From an uncultured Marmoricola sp. (lineage in GTDB: Bacteria; Actinomycetota; Actinomycetes; Propionibacteriales; Nocardioidaceae): DNA of 64,000 nt. Both the position numbers and the translations under genes were made by a program. Location of the stretch: positions 1-64,000 of the forward strand of contig NZ_CALTZE010000004.1 of NCBI RefSeq assembly GCF_943913695.1, given 5' to 3'. Under the pieces are notes generated by a model, which had not been told where the DNA came from, ran no database searches, and saw nothing but the letters and a program-made list of their open reading frames with translations. Positions 43,216-52,525 of the stretch are shown one piece after another. Position 1 is the stretch's first letter. The number at the start of each line of letters is the position of its first letter.

Positions 43216-44660
43216 GGATTCAACCGGTCGTCGCAACACCTGTTTGTTGGAGCAAGAGTAGGTGCTCGTTCATCGCTTCGGCTGGCGTCTTCCACCTGAG
43301 TGCTTTTCTGGGTCTGCTGTTAAGCGCATGCGCGACCGCCTCGAGATCCGCTGCGGTCCAGCGGGACACGTCGGTGCCCTTGGGGAAGTACTGGCGCAGC
43401 AGGCCGTTGGTGTTCTCGTTCGTCCCGCGTTGCCACGGGCTGTGCGGGTCGGCGAAGTAGACCGCTGTGCCGGTCTCGACCTTGGACGCAGCATGTGCCG
43501 ATAGCTCTTTGCCGCGATCCCAAGTCAGCGACTGACGCAGCTGCTGAGGCATCGTGGTCATCGCCTTGGCCAAGGCATTGTTCATCGACAACGCGCCGTA
43601 GCCGCCCAAGGCGGGCCCGTTCTTGACCGGGGTGGCCAAGCCGTAGCCCTCCTCACGAGGCAGATGCACCAGCATGGTGAACCTGGTCTGGCGTTCCACG
43701 ACCGTGCCGATCGCCGAACGCTGCAGCCCGATGATCAAGTCGCCTTCCCAGTGCCCAGGCACCGCGCGGTCCTCGGCTTCGGCGGGGCGTTCGCTGATCA
43801 TCACCTCGGCGGTGACGTGAGCGCCCGGCTTGCTGCGGGTGCGTGCCCGCGGCACGCGTAGCGCCCGGCCAGTGCGCAGGCAGGCGACCAACTCGCGTTT
43901 GAGTGCACCGCGGCCCTGGATGTACAAGGCCTGGTAGATCGCCTCGGAGCTGATCCGCATGGACTCATCATCGGGGAAGTCGACCCTGAGCCGGTGCGAG
44001 ATCTGCTCCGGACTCCACGCCAGTGCCCAGCGCCGGTCTTGTCGCCGAGGCTTGTTACGGCCCTTCCACGGTGCAGGACTCGGACCCACCACGGCCGAGC
44101 CGTCTGGACCGCGGACCTCACCGGACAGCCGCTCCTGGACGTACTCGCGCAGCTGCGGATTGGCGACGAGCTTGGCCGTCTTCGGGCGACGAGCCGCGAG
44201 TTCGGCCTTCCACTGCGCGACCCCTGCCCGATACTCCAACTTGCCGCTGCGCGTGGCAGCGTTACGTCTCAACTCGCGCGACACAGTCGACGGCGACCGG
44301 TCGATCCGACGGGCGATCTCACGAACGCCGTGGTCCTGGGCGTTGAGAAGCGCGATCTCCTCACGCTCAGCGAACGACAGGTACCTGCCCGAAGGCGCAT
44401 CGAGGCTGATGGACGGCATGCCGCCACGCTCGCGGAACCACCTTGACCCCACCGGCTCCGACACGCCGACCGCGATCCCAGCATCCTCGCTGGTCAGTCC
44501 CTCCGCGATCCTGCGCCAGAACGCCTGCTCAAGCTCGCGTCGAATCGGCGGCCGACCGGGCGACCTCAGCGCCTGCCGCCCTGTCTGCGTGACCATCCAC
44601 CCTGACTGTCGTCCCATCAACACCTCCATGATCGGGGTGTTGCTTCGACTGACTGAACCC
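43216..44660 (-). mobile_element. IS30-family insertion sequence, apparently intact
   Basis: 1445 bp, bounded by imperfect 25-bp inverted repeats (43216-43240 and 44636-44660; 19 of 25 match, sharing GTCG and GCAACACC). It holds one full-length transposase. There is no clear target duplication; the two flanks are halves of different IS3 elements, both cut at the same codon of their transposases. Confidence 0.88.
43220..44617 (-). CDS. IS30-family transposase
   Basis: A 465-aa transposase. The N-terminal helix-turn-helix units are AGIAVGVSEPVGSRWFRERGG and YLSFAEREEIALLNAQDHGVREIARRIDRSPSTVSRELRRN. The IS30 DDE core shows GHWEGDLIIG (first Asp), LTWDRGKELSAHA (second Asp), and SPWQRGTNENTNGLLRQYFPKGTD with the Glu. 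It ends KTPAEAMNEHL. Start ATG 44617 follows GGAGGTG. No frameshift; it is probably the only functional transposase in the window. Confidence 0.95.
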   Translation of the reverse strand: MGRQSGWMVTQTGRQALRSPGRPPIRRELEQAFWRRIAEGLTSEDAGIAVGVSEPVGSRWFRERGGMPSISLDAPSGRYLSFAEREEIALLNAQDHGVREIARRIDRSPSTVSRELRRNAATRSGKLEYRAGVAQWKAELAARRPKTAKLVANPQLREYVQERLSGEVRGPDGSAVVGPSPAPWKGRNKPRRQDRRWALAWSPEQISHRLRVDFPDDESMRISSEAIYQALYIQGRGALKRELVACLRTGRALRVPRARTRSKPGAHVTAEVMISERPAEAEDRAVPGHWEGDLIIGLQRSAIGTVVERQTRFTMLVHLPREEGYGLATPVKNGPALGGYGALSMNNALAKAMTTMPQQLRQSLTWDRGKELSAHAASKVETGTAVYFADPHSPWQRGTNENTNGLLRQYFPKGTDVSRWTAADLEAVAHALNSRPRKALRWKTPAEAMNEHLLLLQQTGVATTG

Positions 44661-44948
44661 AGGCAATTCAGGTCGCGCCGCTTCGTCGAAGAGCTCAAGC
44701 ACCACGGCCTGACCGGGTCGATGGGCCGCGTCGGCGCCGCCGGAGACAACGCCGCGATGGAGTCGTTCTTCGCGCTGCTGCAGAAGAACGTCCTGGACCG
44801 GCAACGCTGGCGCACCCGCGAAGAGCTGCGGCTCGCCATCGTGACCTGGACCGAAAGCACCTACCACCGCCGACGCCGCCAACGCGGTCTCGGCAAGCTC
44901 ACCCCGATCGAGTTTGAGACCATCTACACGGCCGCTGACGCGGCATGA
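44661..44948 (+). pseudogene. IS3 transposase C-terminal fragment, plus strand
   Basis: Reads QFRSRRFVEELKHHGLTGSMGRVGAAGDNAAMESFFALLQ and RRRRQRGLGKLTPIEFETI, ending at TGA 44946. It matches the C-terminal region of the IS3 copy at 38055-38546 but on the opposite strand. It starts exactly at the right end of IS30. Confidence 0.88.
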
Positions 44949-44984
44949 AAACCACACACCCCGAGTGACAACCAGACCCTCAGC

Positions 44985-45122
44985 AGTCCCGCCAGCTTCA
45001 GCCGCCGCGCGGGTCTCCTTGACTGTGAGGCCGTAGAAGCTCTTGCGGTGCTTCACGCCGAGCTCGTCCTCGTAGGTCACTCGCAGTTGGTAGCGACCAT
45101 CTGCACGCTTGCGCATTGCCAT
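44985..45122 (-). pseudogene. Tyrosine integrase, N-terminal fragment
   Basis: ATG 45122 with GGAGGAACAA upstream opens MAMRKRADGRYQLRVTYEDELGVKHRKSFYGLTVKETRAAAE, the AP2-like arm-binding start of phage/ICE tyrosine recombinases. After about 45 residues it is replaced by IS3 debris. It lies 150 bp from the 3' end of a tRNA-Pro gene, the usual place for an integrase next to its attachment site. Confidence 0.75.
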
Positions 45123-45192
45123 TTGTTCCTCCGGGTGCCGTCTCTTTACGTACGGCTTCAGCTCCCGGTTTCGCTGACCCTGGTGTCACAGC

Positions 45193-45213
45193 AGGGGGTC
45201 AGCGAGGGGGTCA
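45193..45213. repeat. Two direct 9-bp repeats upstream of the integrase remnant
   Basis: AGGGGGTCA occurs at 45193-45201 and 45205-45213. Direct short repeats between an integrase and its att tRNA often serve as integrase arm sites. The rc, TGACCCCCT, also resembles the tRNA anticodon arm. Suggestive only. Confidence 0.35.
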
Positions 45214-45220
45214 AACACAG

Positions 45221-45256
45221 AGAGGCCACCTCACGGTTTCCCGCAAAGTGGCCTCT
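45221..45256 (-). terminator. Hairpin downstream of tRNA-Pro
   Basis: AGAGGCCAC and GTGGCCTCT form a 9-bp perfect stem with an 18-base loop, 18 bases past the tRNA 3' end. It may end tRNA transcription or belong to the att region. Confidence 0.45.
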
Positions 45257-45273
45257 GACCTGCGGTTTCTCGG

Positions 45274-45347
<74 letters not shown>

Positions 45348-45441
45348 AAGGCCCCGAGCGTGGTGCCTCGGAGCCGTGGGCGACCTTACCGCAGGGTGAG
45401 CCGCGCACAGGAATCGGGCTCGGGGTGGCGGCCCGGGCGTC

Positions 45442-45732
45442 TCACGCGCCCTCGATCAAGAGCCGCAGCGGCACCTCGTCGCCGACCTCGAGGCCCTCGG
45501 CGCGGCGTACGGCGTCCTTGATCGGCACGTAGTAGCCGCCGTCCTTGGGCCACATCGCCGTGGTGAAGCGGGTCTGCCCGACCCAGCCCACGACCGGGAT
45601 CATGCCCCAGCCGTAGGAGACGTGGCCCGCCTCGAGCTTGACGTCGTCGGCGAGGTCGTCGGGCAGGGCGACGAAGTGGAAGGGCGAAGGACCCCGCCAG
45701 GTGAACATCGCGCCCGCGAACTCCAGCTCCAC
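45442..45732 (-). CDS. DUF1905 domain protein
   Basis: A 96-aa small barrel: FAGAMFTWRGPSPFHFVALPDDLADDV at the start and GWVGQTRFTTAMWPKDGGYYVPIKDAVRRAEGLEVGDEV at the end match DUF1905, an AbrB/SpoVT-like fold of unknown function, often fused to YdeI-like domains. GTG 45732. It lies 40 bp past der on the same strand. Confidence 0.88.
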   Translation of the reverse strand: MELEFAGAMFTWRGPSPFHFVALPDDLADDVKLEAGHVSYGWGMIPVVGWVGQTRFTTAMWPKDGGYYVPIKDAVRRAEGLEVGDEVPLRLLIEGA

Positions 45733-45771
45733 CCCGGCACCGTACGCCGCCCCGCCGACAGGCAGCGCGCC

Positions 45772-47127
45772 TCAGCGCTTGCGCTTCTCCCGAGGACGCT
45801 GGGTCAGGTGGATCGGCGTGCCGACGAAGCCGAAGTCCTCCCGCAGCCGGCGCTCGACGTAGCGCAGGTAGCCGTCGTCGAGCTTGCCGGAGGTGAAGAG
45901 CACGAAAGTGGGCGGCCCGACCGAGGTCTGGGTGCCGAAGAGGATCTTGGGCTGCTTGCCTCCGCGCACCGGGTGCGGGTGCTCGGCGACGAGGCGGCCG
46001 AGGAAGTTGTTGAGCTGGCCGGTCCCGACCCGCGTCTCCCAGCCCTCCAGCGCCCGCTCCAGGGCCGGCACCAGGCGGTCGACGTGACGGCCGGTGCGTG
46101 CGGTCAGGTTGACCCGCGGCGCCCACTGGAGCTGCACCAGGTCGCGCTCGATCTCGCGCTCGAGGTAGTACTGCCGCTCCTCGTCGACGAGGTCCCACTT
46201 GTTGTAGCCGATCACCAGCGCCCGCCCGGACTCGCGGATCACCGTGATCAGGCGCAGGTCCTGGTCGCTGATCGACTGGGAGGCGTCGACCATCAGCACC
46301 ACGACCTCGGCGCGCTCGATGGCGGTCTCGGTGCGCAGCGAGGCGTAGTACTCGTGCCCCGAGGCCTGCTTGACGCGCTTGCGGATGCCGGCGGTGTCGA
46401 TGAAGCGCCACTGCTTGCCGCCCAGCGTCACCAGCTCGTCGACCGGGTCGACGGTGGTGCCCGACGCGTCGTCGACGACCACGCGCTCCTCCCCCGCCAG
46501 CCGGTTGAGCAGCGACGACTTGCCGACGTTGGGCCGACCCACGATGGCGACGCGTCGCGGGCCACGTACGGGCGCGAAGTCCTCCTCCGGGGTCTCCGGC
46601 AGCGCCTCGAGCACGGCGTCGAGCAGGTCGCCGGAGCCGCGGCCGTGCAGCGCCGAGACCGGCATCGGCTCACCCAGCCCGAGGTTCCACAGCGAGTAGG
46701 CCTCGGCCTCGGCCCGCTCGTCGTCGACCTTGTTGGCCGCCAGCACCACGGGGCGGCCCGACGCACGCAGGATGCGTACGACGGCCTCGTCGGCGTCGGT
46801 GATCCCCACGCCCGCGTCGACCACGAAGAGCACCGCGTCGGCCGCCTTGACGGCGACCTCGGCCTGGGCGGCGATGCGCTCCGCCAGGCCTCGGGCGTCG
46901 GGGTCCCAGCCGCCGGTGTCGAGCACGGTGAAGGCGCGCCCGTTCCAGACCGCGTCGTAGGCGACGCGGTCACGGGTCACGCCCGGCCGGTCCTCGACGA
47001 CCGCCTCGCGGCGCCCGATGATTCGGTTGACCAGCGTGGACTTGCCGACGTTGGGACGGCCGACCACCGCCAGAACGGGCGTGCGGACGTCGGCGGTCTC
47101 GGTGGGGGGTGCGGTCTGGTCGCTCAT
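45772..47127 (-). CDS. der: Ribosome biogenesis GTPase Der
   Basis: A 451-aa protein with two tandem GTPase domains and a KH-like C-terminus; required for 50S subunit maturation. The first G domain has GRPNVGKST (residues 26-34) and DTGGWDPD; the second has [18 protein letters not shown] and NKWD. The start ATG 47127 is three bases from the plsC stop, which marks an operon with plsC and cmk. Confidence 0.97.
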   Translation of the reverse strand: MSDQTAPPTETADVRTPVLAVVGRPNVGKSTLVNRIIGRREAVVEDRPGVTRDRVAYDAVWNGRAFTVLDTGGWDPDARGLAERIAAQAEVAVKAADAVLFVVDAGVGITDADEAVVRILRASGRPVVLAANKVDDERAEAEAYSLWNLGLGEPMPVSALHGRGSGDLLDAVLEALPETPEEDFAPVRGPRRVAIVGRPNVGKSSLLNRLAGEERVVVDDASGTTVDPVDELVTLGGKQWRFIDTAGIRKRVKQASGHEYYASLRTETAIERAEVVVLMVDASQSISDQDLRLITVIRESGRALVIGYNKWDLVDEERQYYLEREIERDLVQLQWAPRVNLTARTGRHVDRLVPALERALEGWETRVGTGQLNNFLGRLVAEHPHPVRGGKQPKILFGTQTSVGPPTFVLFTSGKLDDGYLRYVERRLREDFGFVGTPIHLTQRPREKRKR

Positions 47128-47129
47128 GC

Positions 47130-47843
47130 TCACTTCTCGTCTGGTGCGGGGCCCAGCGGACCCGGGAGGCGCAAGCCCGTGGTCTGCTCGGCCTCGCGGA
47201 TGGTCTGGATGATGGCAGCGGTCACGAGGGCGGCGGCCTCGGCGACCTGGGCCTGGGTGCGCGGCCACGGCTGCTGCCCCAGGGACAGTGGGCGGCCGAA
47301 CGTCAGGGCGATCCGAGTGCCTCGCGGCGGGATCGAGTCCTTGTGTCCACCGACCTCGCGGCTGCCCAGGAACGCGACCGGCACGACCGGTGCACCGCTG
47401 ACCAGGGCGAGGTACGCCGCCCCCGAGCGCGAGGTGACCATGTCACCGCCGCCCCGGTTGCCCTCGGGGAACACTCCGACCACCCCGTCTTGTTCCAAGG
47501 TGGCCCGGGCGATGCGCATCGCGTGCGGGTCGACCCCCTCACGCTGCAGCGGGATCTGGCCCGCGGCGTGCAGGAACGGCCCGAGCGGGCCGACGAACAT
47601 CTCGGTCTTGGTCAGCGCATGCACTGGCCGCGGCGAGCAGATCGCCAGCAGCGGCCCGTCGAGCCAGCCGACGTGGTTGGCCGCGAGCACCACCGGGCCT
47701 TGTGCCGGCACCTGCTGCTCGCCGTGGGTCTCGATCGCCCACCACGAGCGCACCAGGCGCAGCGCGGCCGGCCGGGCTCGCGTGAGCAGCGCCGTACGCG
47801 CCGCCTCCTCCCCCGCGCCGCGTCGGACGAGCCCTGCGATCAC
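47130..47843 (-). CDS. plsC: 1-acylglycerol-3-phosphate O-acyltransferase, PlsC type
   Basis: A 237-aa membrane-associated acyltransferase of phospholipid synthesis. The catalytic HX4D is [10 protein letters not shown]. The second motif is [12 protein letters not shown] (EGxR variant). The glycerol-phosphate-binding stretch [20 protein letters not shown] and [13 protein letters not shown] follow. GTG 47843. It sits between cmk and der, a common actinobacterial order. Confidence 0.92.
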   Translation of the reverse strand: MIAGLVRRGAGEEAARTALLTRARPAALRLVRSWWAIETHGEQQVPAQGPVVLAANHVGWLDGPLLAICSPRPVHALTKTEMFVGPLGPFLHAAGQIPLQREGVDPHAMRIARATLEQDGVVGVFPEGNRGGGDMVTSRSGAAYLALVSGAPVVPVAFLGSREVGGHKDSIPPRGTRIALTFGRPLSLGQQPWPRTQAQVAEAAALVTAAIIQTIREAEQTTGLRLPGPLGPAPDEK

Positions 47844-47874
47844 CGTCGGGTCACCTGCACGCTCACCGGCAGGC

Positions 47875-48588
47875 TCACCGGGAGCCGGTCGCGCGGCGTA
47901 CGAGGTCGACGACCTGCGCCACGACCTCCTCCAGGGTGTACGCCGTGGTGTCCAGGTGCATTGCCCCCTCGGGCATCACGGCCGGCGCAGCAGCGCGGCC
48001 GGAGTCGAGAGCGTCGCGGCGCAGCAGGTCGACCTGCGTGGCGGCGACCGCGGCCGCGTCGCCGGCGCCGCGCTCCGCCGTACGCCGCAGCGCCCGCGCC
48101 TCGGGGTCGGCGGTGAGGTAGAGCTTCACGGTCGCGTCGGGCGCCACGACCGAGCCGATGTCACGGCCCTCGACCACGATGCCGCCCACCTCGTCGCTCG
48201 CGGCGATGGCCTCGCGCTGCAGGCGCAGCAGCCGCGCCCGCACCTCGGGCACCGCGGCCACCTCGCTGACGTGGGTGGTGACCTCCTGGGAGCGGATCCG
48301 CTCGGCGACGTCGGTGCCGCCGACGTGGATCGTGGGTGCCGTCGGGTCGGTGCCCGACTCCAGGGCGGGCTCCTCCGCGCGGGCGGCCACGGCAGCGGCG
48401 TCGGCGGTGTCGACGCCCTGGTCGAGCATCCAGGCGGTGACGGCGCGGAACTGAGCGCCGGTGTCGAGGTAGTGCAGCCCGAGCCGCTCGGCCACGCCGC
48501 GCGCGGTGCTCGACTTGCCCGAGCCCGACGGCCCGTCCATCGCCACCACGACCCTGCCGGCTGGCTCGCCGGCTGACCTGCCGCTCAC
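47875..48588 (-). CDS. cmk: Cytidylate kinase
   Basis: A 237-aa kinase that phosphorylates CMP and dCMP. P-loop MDGPSGSGKSSTARG (residues 17-31), YLDTGAQFRAVT, the CMP-binding VEGRDIGSVVAPDA and LID-region RRTAERG. Start GTG 48588 is supported by GGAGG; longer readings overlap tyrA. Confidence 0.95.
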   Translation of the reverse strand: MSGRSAGEPAGRVVVAMDGPSGSGKSSTARGVAERLGLHYLDTGAQFRAVTAWMLDQGVDTADAAAVAARAEEPALESGTDPTAPTIHVGGTDVAERIRSQEVTTHVSEVAAVPEVRARLLRLQREAIAASDEVGGIVVEGRDIGSVVAPDATVKLYLTADPEARALRRTAERGAGDAAAVAATQVDLLRRDALDSGRAAAPAVMPEGAMHLDTTAYTLEEVVAQVVDLVRRATGSR

Positions 48589-48643
48589 TGCGCTGCCTCC
48601 CTCGTCGACGACCGGGTCGCATGACCCGGAGACCGCGCAGATC

Positions 48644-49711
48644 CTACCGGTGGATGGTCCACGACCGGCCGGCGAGCGCGTCGCGCAGCCCCTCGGCGGT
48701 CTCCTCGCGCACCACGAGCTCGACCAGGCCGACCGGCCGCGCCGGGTCGTGGTCGATGTAGAGGTCCTCGATGTTGATCCCGATCTCGCCGACGTCGCCG
48801 AAGAGCCGCGCCAGCTCGCCCGGGTGGTCGGGCACTGCGACGTAGACCGACTCCGTCGGCAGCGCCGGGCCACCGTGCTTGCCGGGGATCGCCCGCGTGC
48901 CGGCCACGCCGCGGGCCAGGATGCCCTCGACCCCCGCCGCGTCACCCTCGTCGACCGCCTCGAGCAGCCGGCCGAGGTCGGCCTGCACCTCGCGCAGCAG
49001 CTCGCTGACGGCCTCGCGGTTGGCGCCGAGGATCTGCTGCCACAGCGCCGGGTCGCTGCCCGCGACCCGGGTCACGTCGCGCACGCCCTGCCCCGACAGG
49101 GCCAGGTGGTCGGCACTCGCCTCCGCGAGCCTGCCTGCCGTCAGCACGGCGAGCAGGTGCGGCAGGTGCGAGACCCGCGCGACCGCGCGGTCGTGGTCGC
49201 GCGGGGAGAGCTGCACGGGCTCCGCGCCGCAGACGCGCGCCAGCTGCCCGACCAGCGCCACCGCCTCGGGGTCACTCCCCTCGTGGGGCGTGATCGCCCA
49301 GGGCCGGCCGTCGAAGAGGGCGGCCGAGGCCGCCAGCGGTCCGGAGCGCTCACTGCCCGCCATCGGGTGGCTGCCGACGTACGCCGCCAGCAGCTGCGGC
49401 ACCGCGGCCTGCAGCTCCTCCAGCGGTCGGCCCTTGACGCTGCCGACGTCGGTGACCACCCCGCCGCGCGCCAGGGCCTCGGCGACCGCGCCGGCGATCG
49501 CGCCCGGGGGCACCGCGACGACGGTCAGCTGGGCGCTGCCCTGGTCCGGCGCAGGCACACCCGCACCGAGGCCGCTGGCCGTGCGCAGGTGCTCCGAGCT
49601 GGCGTCGCTGAGCCAGACCTCCAGCCCGGCCCGGCGGGCCGCCAGCGCGACGGACGTGCCGAGCAGGCCGGCCCCCACCACGTGCACCGGACCTCGCAGG
49701 GCCGCGCTCAC
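48644..49711 (-). CDS. tyrA: Prephenate dehydrogenase with C-terminal ACT domain
   Basis: A 355-aa enzyme that oxidatively decarboxylates prephenate toward tyrosine. NAD-binding loop VVGAGLLGTSVALAARRAG (residues 11-29); catalytic-region VGSHPMAGSERSG and HDRAVARVSHLPHLLA. Residues 285-355 form an ACT domain (VYVAVPDHPGELARLFGDVGEIGINIEDL) that probably gives tyrosine feedback. GTG start overlapping the chorismate mutase stop. Confidence 0.95.
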   Translation of the reverse strand: MSAALRGPVHVVGAGLLGTSVALAARRAGLEVWLSDASSEHLRTASGLGAGVPAPDQGSAQLTVVAVPPGAIAGAVAEALARGGVVTDVGSVKGRPLEELQAAVPQLLAAYVGSHPMAGSERSGPLAASAALFDGRPWAITPHEGSDPEAVALVGQLARVCGAEPVQLSPRDHDRAVARVSHLPHLLAVLTAGRLAEASADHLALSGQGVRDVTRVAGSDPALWQQILGANREAVSELLREVQADLGRLLEAVDEGDAAGVEGILARGVAGTRAIPGKHGGPALPTESVYVAVPDHPGELARLFGDVGEIGINIEDLYIDHDPARPVGLVELVVREETAEGLRDALAGRSWTIHR

Positions 49712-50097
49712 GACTCCTCGTCCGGCACGGCCCGCACCCGGCTCAGGTCGCGTCGCAGCGCCGCCGCCCCGTGCAGGTAGACGTGGGTGATCTCCTCGCG
49801 ACCGAGCTGGGTCTCCACGTGGGCCATCAGCCGCACCACCCGCGGCATCGACCCCTCGATCTCCAGCTCGCGGGCGCAGATCAGCGGCACGTCGTCGAAC
49901 CCGAGCTGCCGCGCGGCGTAGGCCGGGAACTCCGAGCGCAGGTCGGAGGTCGCGGTGAAGATGATGCTGACGAAGTCGTGCACCTCGAGCTCGTTGACCT
50001 CCATGACGGTGCGCACCATCTCCGCGACCCGGTCGAGCATGTGCTCGCGGTCGTCGGTCTCCAGCTGCGTCGCGCCCCGCACGGCTCGCACGTGCAC
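49708..50097 (-). CDS. aroH: Chorismate mutase, AroH class
   Basis: A 129-aa trimeric chorismate mutase of the Bacillus AroH fold, making prephenate for the next gene, tyrA. VRAVRGATQLETD at the start, IIFTATSDLRSEFPAYAARQLGFDDVPLICARELEIEGSMPRVVRLMAH in the core. Start GTG 50097 is chosen because GGAGGGAGGA lies just before it; GTG 50112 would place the ribosome site inside the gene. Confidence 0.95.
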   Translation of the reverse strand: MHVRAVRGATQLETDDREHMLDRVAEMVRTVMEVNELEVHDFVSIIFTATSDLRSEFPAYAARQLGFDDVPLICARELEIEGSMPRVVRLMAHVETQLGREEITHVYLHGAAALRRDLSRVRAVPDEES

Positions 50098-50160
50098 GAG
50101 TCCTCCCTCCACCGTTCGGCCCGGCTGAGCGTACCGGGGGCGGTGGGGGCGGCGCGCTGG

Positions 50161-50182
50161 GGGCTTTTCGTACGAAAAGCCC
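50161..50182 (-). terminator. Perfect hairpin after rluB
   Basis: GGGCTTTTCG-TA-CGAAAAGCCC (10-bp arms) lies in the 128-bp gap between rluB and aroH, so the two are probably separate transcripts. Confidence 0.65.
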
Positions 50183-50225
50183 GCGACACGCCGAACCCCA
50201 GGGAGCCGTTCGGTCGAAAACCGGC

Positions 50226-50978
50226 CTATAGACCGCCGGCCTCGAGCAGCTCCCCGAGCTCGTCGAGGGTCAGCTCGCGCAGCTCCCCGCTGCGCAGCCC
50301 ACGCAGTACGACGGGGCCGATGGCAGTGCGGGTCAGGCGGCGTACGGGGTGACCGACGTGCTCGAGCAGCCGGCGCACGATCCGGTTGCGGCCCTCGTGG
50401 ATCACCAGCTCGACCACGGCGCGGTCGGCCTGCGAGGTGCGCACCCGCACGCGGGAGACCTGCACCGGGCCGTCGTCGAGCTCGACGCCGTCACGCAGCC
50501 GCTGCAGCGTCGCGCGGTCGGGTACGCCGGAGACCTCGGCGACGTAGGTCTTGTCCACCTCGTACGACGGGTGGGCCAGGCGCTGGGCGAAGTCGCCGTC
50601 GTTGGTGAGCAGGATCAGCCCGTCGGTGTCGGTGTCGAGACGACCGACGTGGAAGAGCCGCTCGGGCCGGTCGGCCACGAGGTCGCCGAGCGACCGGCGG
50701 CCCTCGGGGTCGCTCATCGTGGAGACCACGCCGCGCGGCTTGCTCAGCGCGAGGTAGACGTGGTCGCTGGCGGGGGGCAACCTCCGGCCGTCGACGCGCA
50801 CCACGGCGGTGCGCGGGTCGACCTTGGTGCCGAGCCGGGTGACGACCTCGCCGTCGACCTCGACCAGCCCGTCGAGCATCAGCTGCTCGCACTTGCGCCG
50901 GCTGGCGACCCCGGACTGCGCGAGCAGCTTCTGCAGCCGGATCATCCCGTCGGCGTCGGTGTCGACCTCACGGGTCAC
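50226..50978 (-). CDS. 23S rRNA pseudouridine synthase, RluB/RsuA type
   Basis: A 250-aa enzyme with an N-terminal S4 RNA-binding domain (MIRLQKLLAQSGVASRRKCEQLMLDGLVEVDG) and the synthase catalytic motif GRLDTDTDGLILLTNDG, holding the nucleophile Asp. The later motif is EGRNRIVRRLLEHVGHPV. Start GTG 50978 overlaps the scpB stop; ATG 50945 at the S4 domain is the alternative. It modifies 23S rRNA, with the site inferred from the family. Confidence 0.92.
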   Translation of the reverse strand: MTREVDTDADGMIRLQKLLAQSGVASRRKCEQLMLDGLVEVDGEVVTRLGTKVDPRTAVVRVDGRRLPPASDHVYLALSKPRGVVSTMSDPEGRRSLGDLVADRPERLFHVGRLDTDTDGLILLTNDGDFAQRLAHPSYEVDKTYVAEVSGVPDRATLQRLRDGVELDDGPVQVSRVRVRTSQADRAVVELVIHEGRNRIVRRLLEHVGHPVRRLTRTAIGPVVLRGLRSGELRELTLDELGELLEAGGL

Positions 50979-51658
50979 GCGGAGTCCTCGGTCTCCTCGC
51001 GGGCGACGGGGGTCTCCTGCTCGGCGACGACCTGCGCGGGTGCCTCCTGCTCCATCTCGTCGAGCTCGGGTAGGAAGGGGGCCAGCTCGGGCAGGTCGTC
51101 GAGCGAGGTCACGCCGATGCGCTCGAGGAAGTAGCTGGTGGTGCGGTAGAGGTGGGCGCCGCTCTCGGCGTCGGTGCCGGCCTCCTCCACGAGCCCGCGG
51201 GCGAGCAGCGTGCGCATCACGCCGTCGACGTTGACCCCGCGCACCGCGCTGACGCGGCTGCGGCTCACCGGCTGCTGGTAGGCGACGACGGCGAGGGTCT
51301 CCAGCGCCGCCTGGGTCAGACGGGCCTGCTGGCCGTCGAGCACGAAGCGCTCGACCACGGGGGCGAGCTCCTCGCGGGTGTAGTAGCGCCAACCGCCGGC
51401 GACGTTGCGCAGCTCGAAGCCGCGACCGGAGGCGTCGTAGTCCTCGACCAGGTCGTGCAGCGCCGCGCGCACCTCGACCACGGGGTGGCCCACGGCGGTG
51501 GCGAGCGTCGCGTCGTCGAGCGGCTGGTCGGCCACCATGAGCACCGCCTCCAGGGCCGGCCGGAGCGGCGCCAGGGGTACGTCGAGCGCGTCGTCGAGCC
51601 CGACCTCCTGCGCCGACTCTGGGCCCGACTCTGGCGCCATCTCGATCGTCTCGGTCAT
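50975..51658 (-). CDS. scpB: Segregation and condensation protein B
   Basis: A 227-aa ScpB of the Smc-ScpAB condensin, with two winged-helix domains: ALEAVLMVADQPLDDATLATAVG and LTQAALETLAVVAYQQPVSRSRVSAVRGVNVDGVMRTLLARGLVEEAG. The acidic C-terminal tail is typical. The ATG overlaps the scpA stop. Confidence 0.95.
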   Translation of the reverse strand: MTETIEMAPESGPESAQEVGLDDALDVPLAPLRPALEAVLMVADQPLDDATLATAVGHPVVEVRAALHDLVEDYDASGRGFELRNVAGGWRYYTREELAPVVERFVLDGQQARLTQAALETLAVVAYQQPVSRSRVSAVRGVNVDGVMRTLLARGLVEEAGTDAESGAHLYRTTSYFLERIGVTSLDDLPELAPFLPELDEMEQEAPAQVVAEQETPVAREETEDSA

Positions 51659-52506
51659 GCGTCCTCCTCGTGGCTCGGCGCCGCCTCGGGCGGTGCGCCG
51701 TCGAACTCGTCGTCGATCTCGACCTCGGTGGTCGCCTCGCCCGTCCAGCGGATCGAGAGCTCCCCCAGGGCGCTGGCCTGCTCGAAGGCGACCACGCCCT
51801 CGCGGAAGAGCTCCAGCAGCGCGAGGAACCGCGCCACCCGCGTCATCGTGTCGGGGGCGTCGGCCGCCAGAGCCCGGAAGGTCAGGGTGCCGCTCTGCTT
51901 GAGCCGCGCCTGCACGTGCACCGCCTGCTCGCGCACGCTCACCGCGGGCGCGTGGATGTGGTGCAGCACCAGCTCGGGCTCGGCCTTGGGCGCCAGGGCC
52001 CGGGCCGCGAGCCCAGCGAACTCCTCCAGCCCGAGACCGATGAGCACCTCCGGCAGCAGCGTCGCGAACCGCTCCTCCAGCCCCACGGCCCGCGGGTGCC
52101 GGCGCTCCTCGCCGGCCATCCGCTGCTCCAGCACGCTCGCGACCTGCTTGTAGGCGCGATATTGCAGCAGTCGGGCAAAGAGCAGGTCGCGGGCCTCGAG
52201 CAGCGCGAGGTCCTCCTCGTCCTCGACGTCGCCCTGCGGCAGCAGCCGGGCGGCCTTGAGGTCGAGCAGGGTCGCCGCGACGACCAGGAACGACGTCGTC
52301 TGCTCCAGGTCCCACTGCTCCCCGCCGGCCTTGACGTGGGCGATGAACTCGTCGGTGACCCGGGAGAGCGCGATCTCGGTGACGTCGAGCTTGTGCTTGC
52401 CGATCAGCGAGAGCAGCAGGTCGAAGGGACCCTCGAAGTTGTCCAGGCGTACGGCGAACGCCGGGCGCGGCTCGGCGGCCTCCGGCGCGGCGAGGGTGTC
52501 GGTCAC
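51655..52506 (-). CDS. scpA: Segregation and condensation protein A
   Basis: A 283-aa kleisin subunit that bridges the Smc heads. The N-terminal Smc-binding start is clear (VRLDNFEGPFDLLLSLIGKHKLDVTEIALSRVTDEFIAHV), and the C-terminal winged helix (ARFLALLELFREGVVAFEQASALGELSIRWTG) ends it. GTG 52506. It lies between the 112-aa gene and scpB. Confidence 0.95.
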   Translation of the reverse strand: MTDTLAAPEAAEPRPAFAVRLDNFEGPFDLLLSLIGKHKLDVTEIALSRVTDEFIAHVKAGGEQWDLEQTTSFLVVAATLLDLKAARLLPQGDVEDEEDLALLEARDLLFARLLQYRAYKQVASVLEQRMAGEERRHPRAVGLEERFATLLPEVLIGLGLEEFAGLAARALAPKAEPELVLHHIHAPAVSVREQAVHVQARLKQSGTLTFRALAADAPDTMTRVARFLALLELFREGVVAFEQASALGELSIRWTGEATTEVEIDDEFDGAPPEAAPSHEEDA

Positions 52507-52525
52507 CGGCTGCTCACCGGGCTGC

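Noticed and set aside
45622..48576. A plus-strand open frame of almost 1000 codons
   Set aside because: It lies antisense over der, plsC and cmk, which all have clear motifs; long antisense frames are expected at this GC content.
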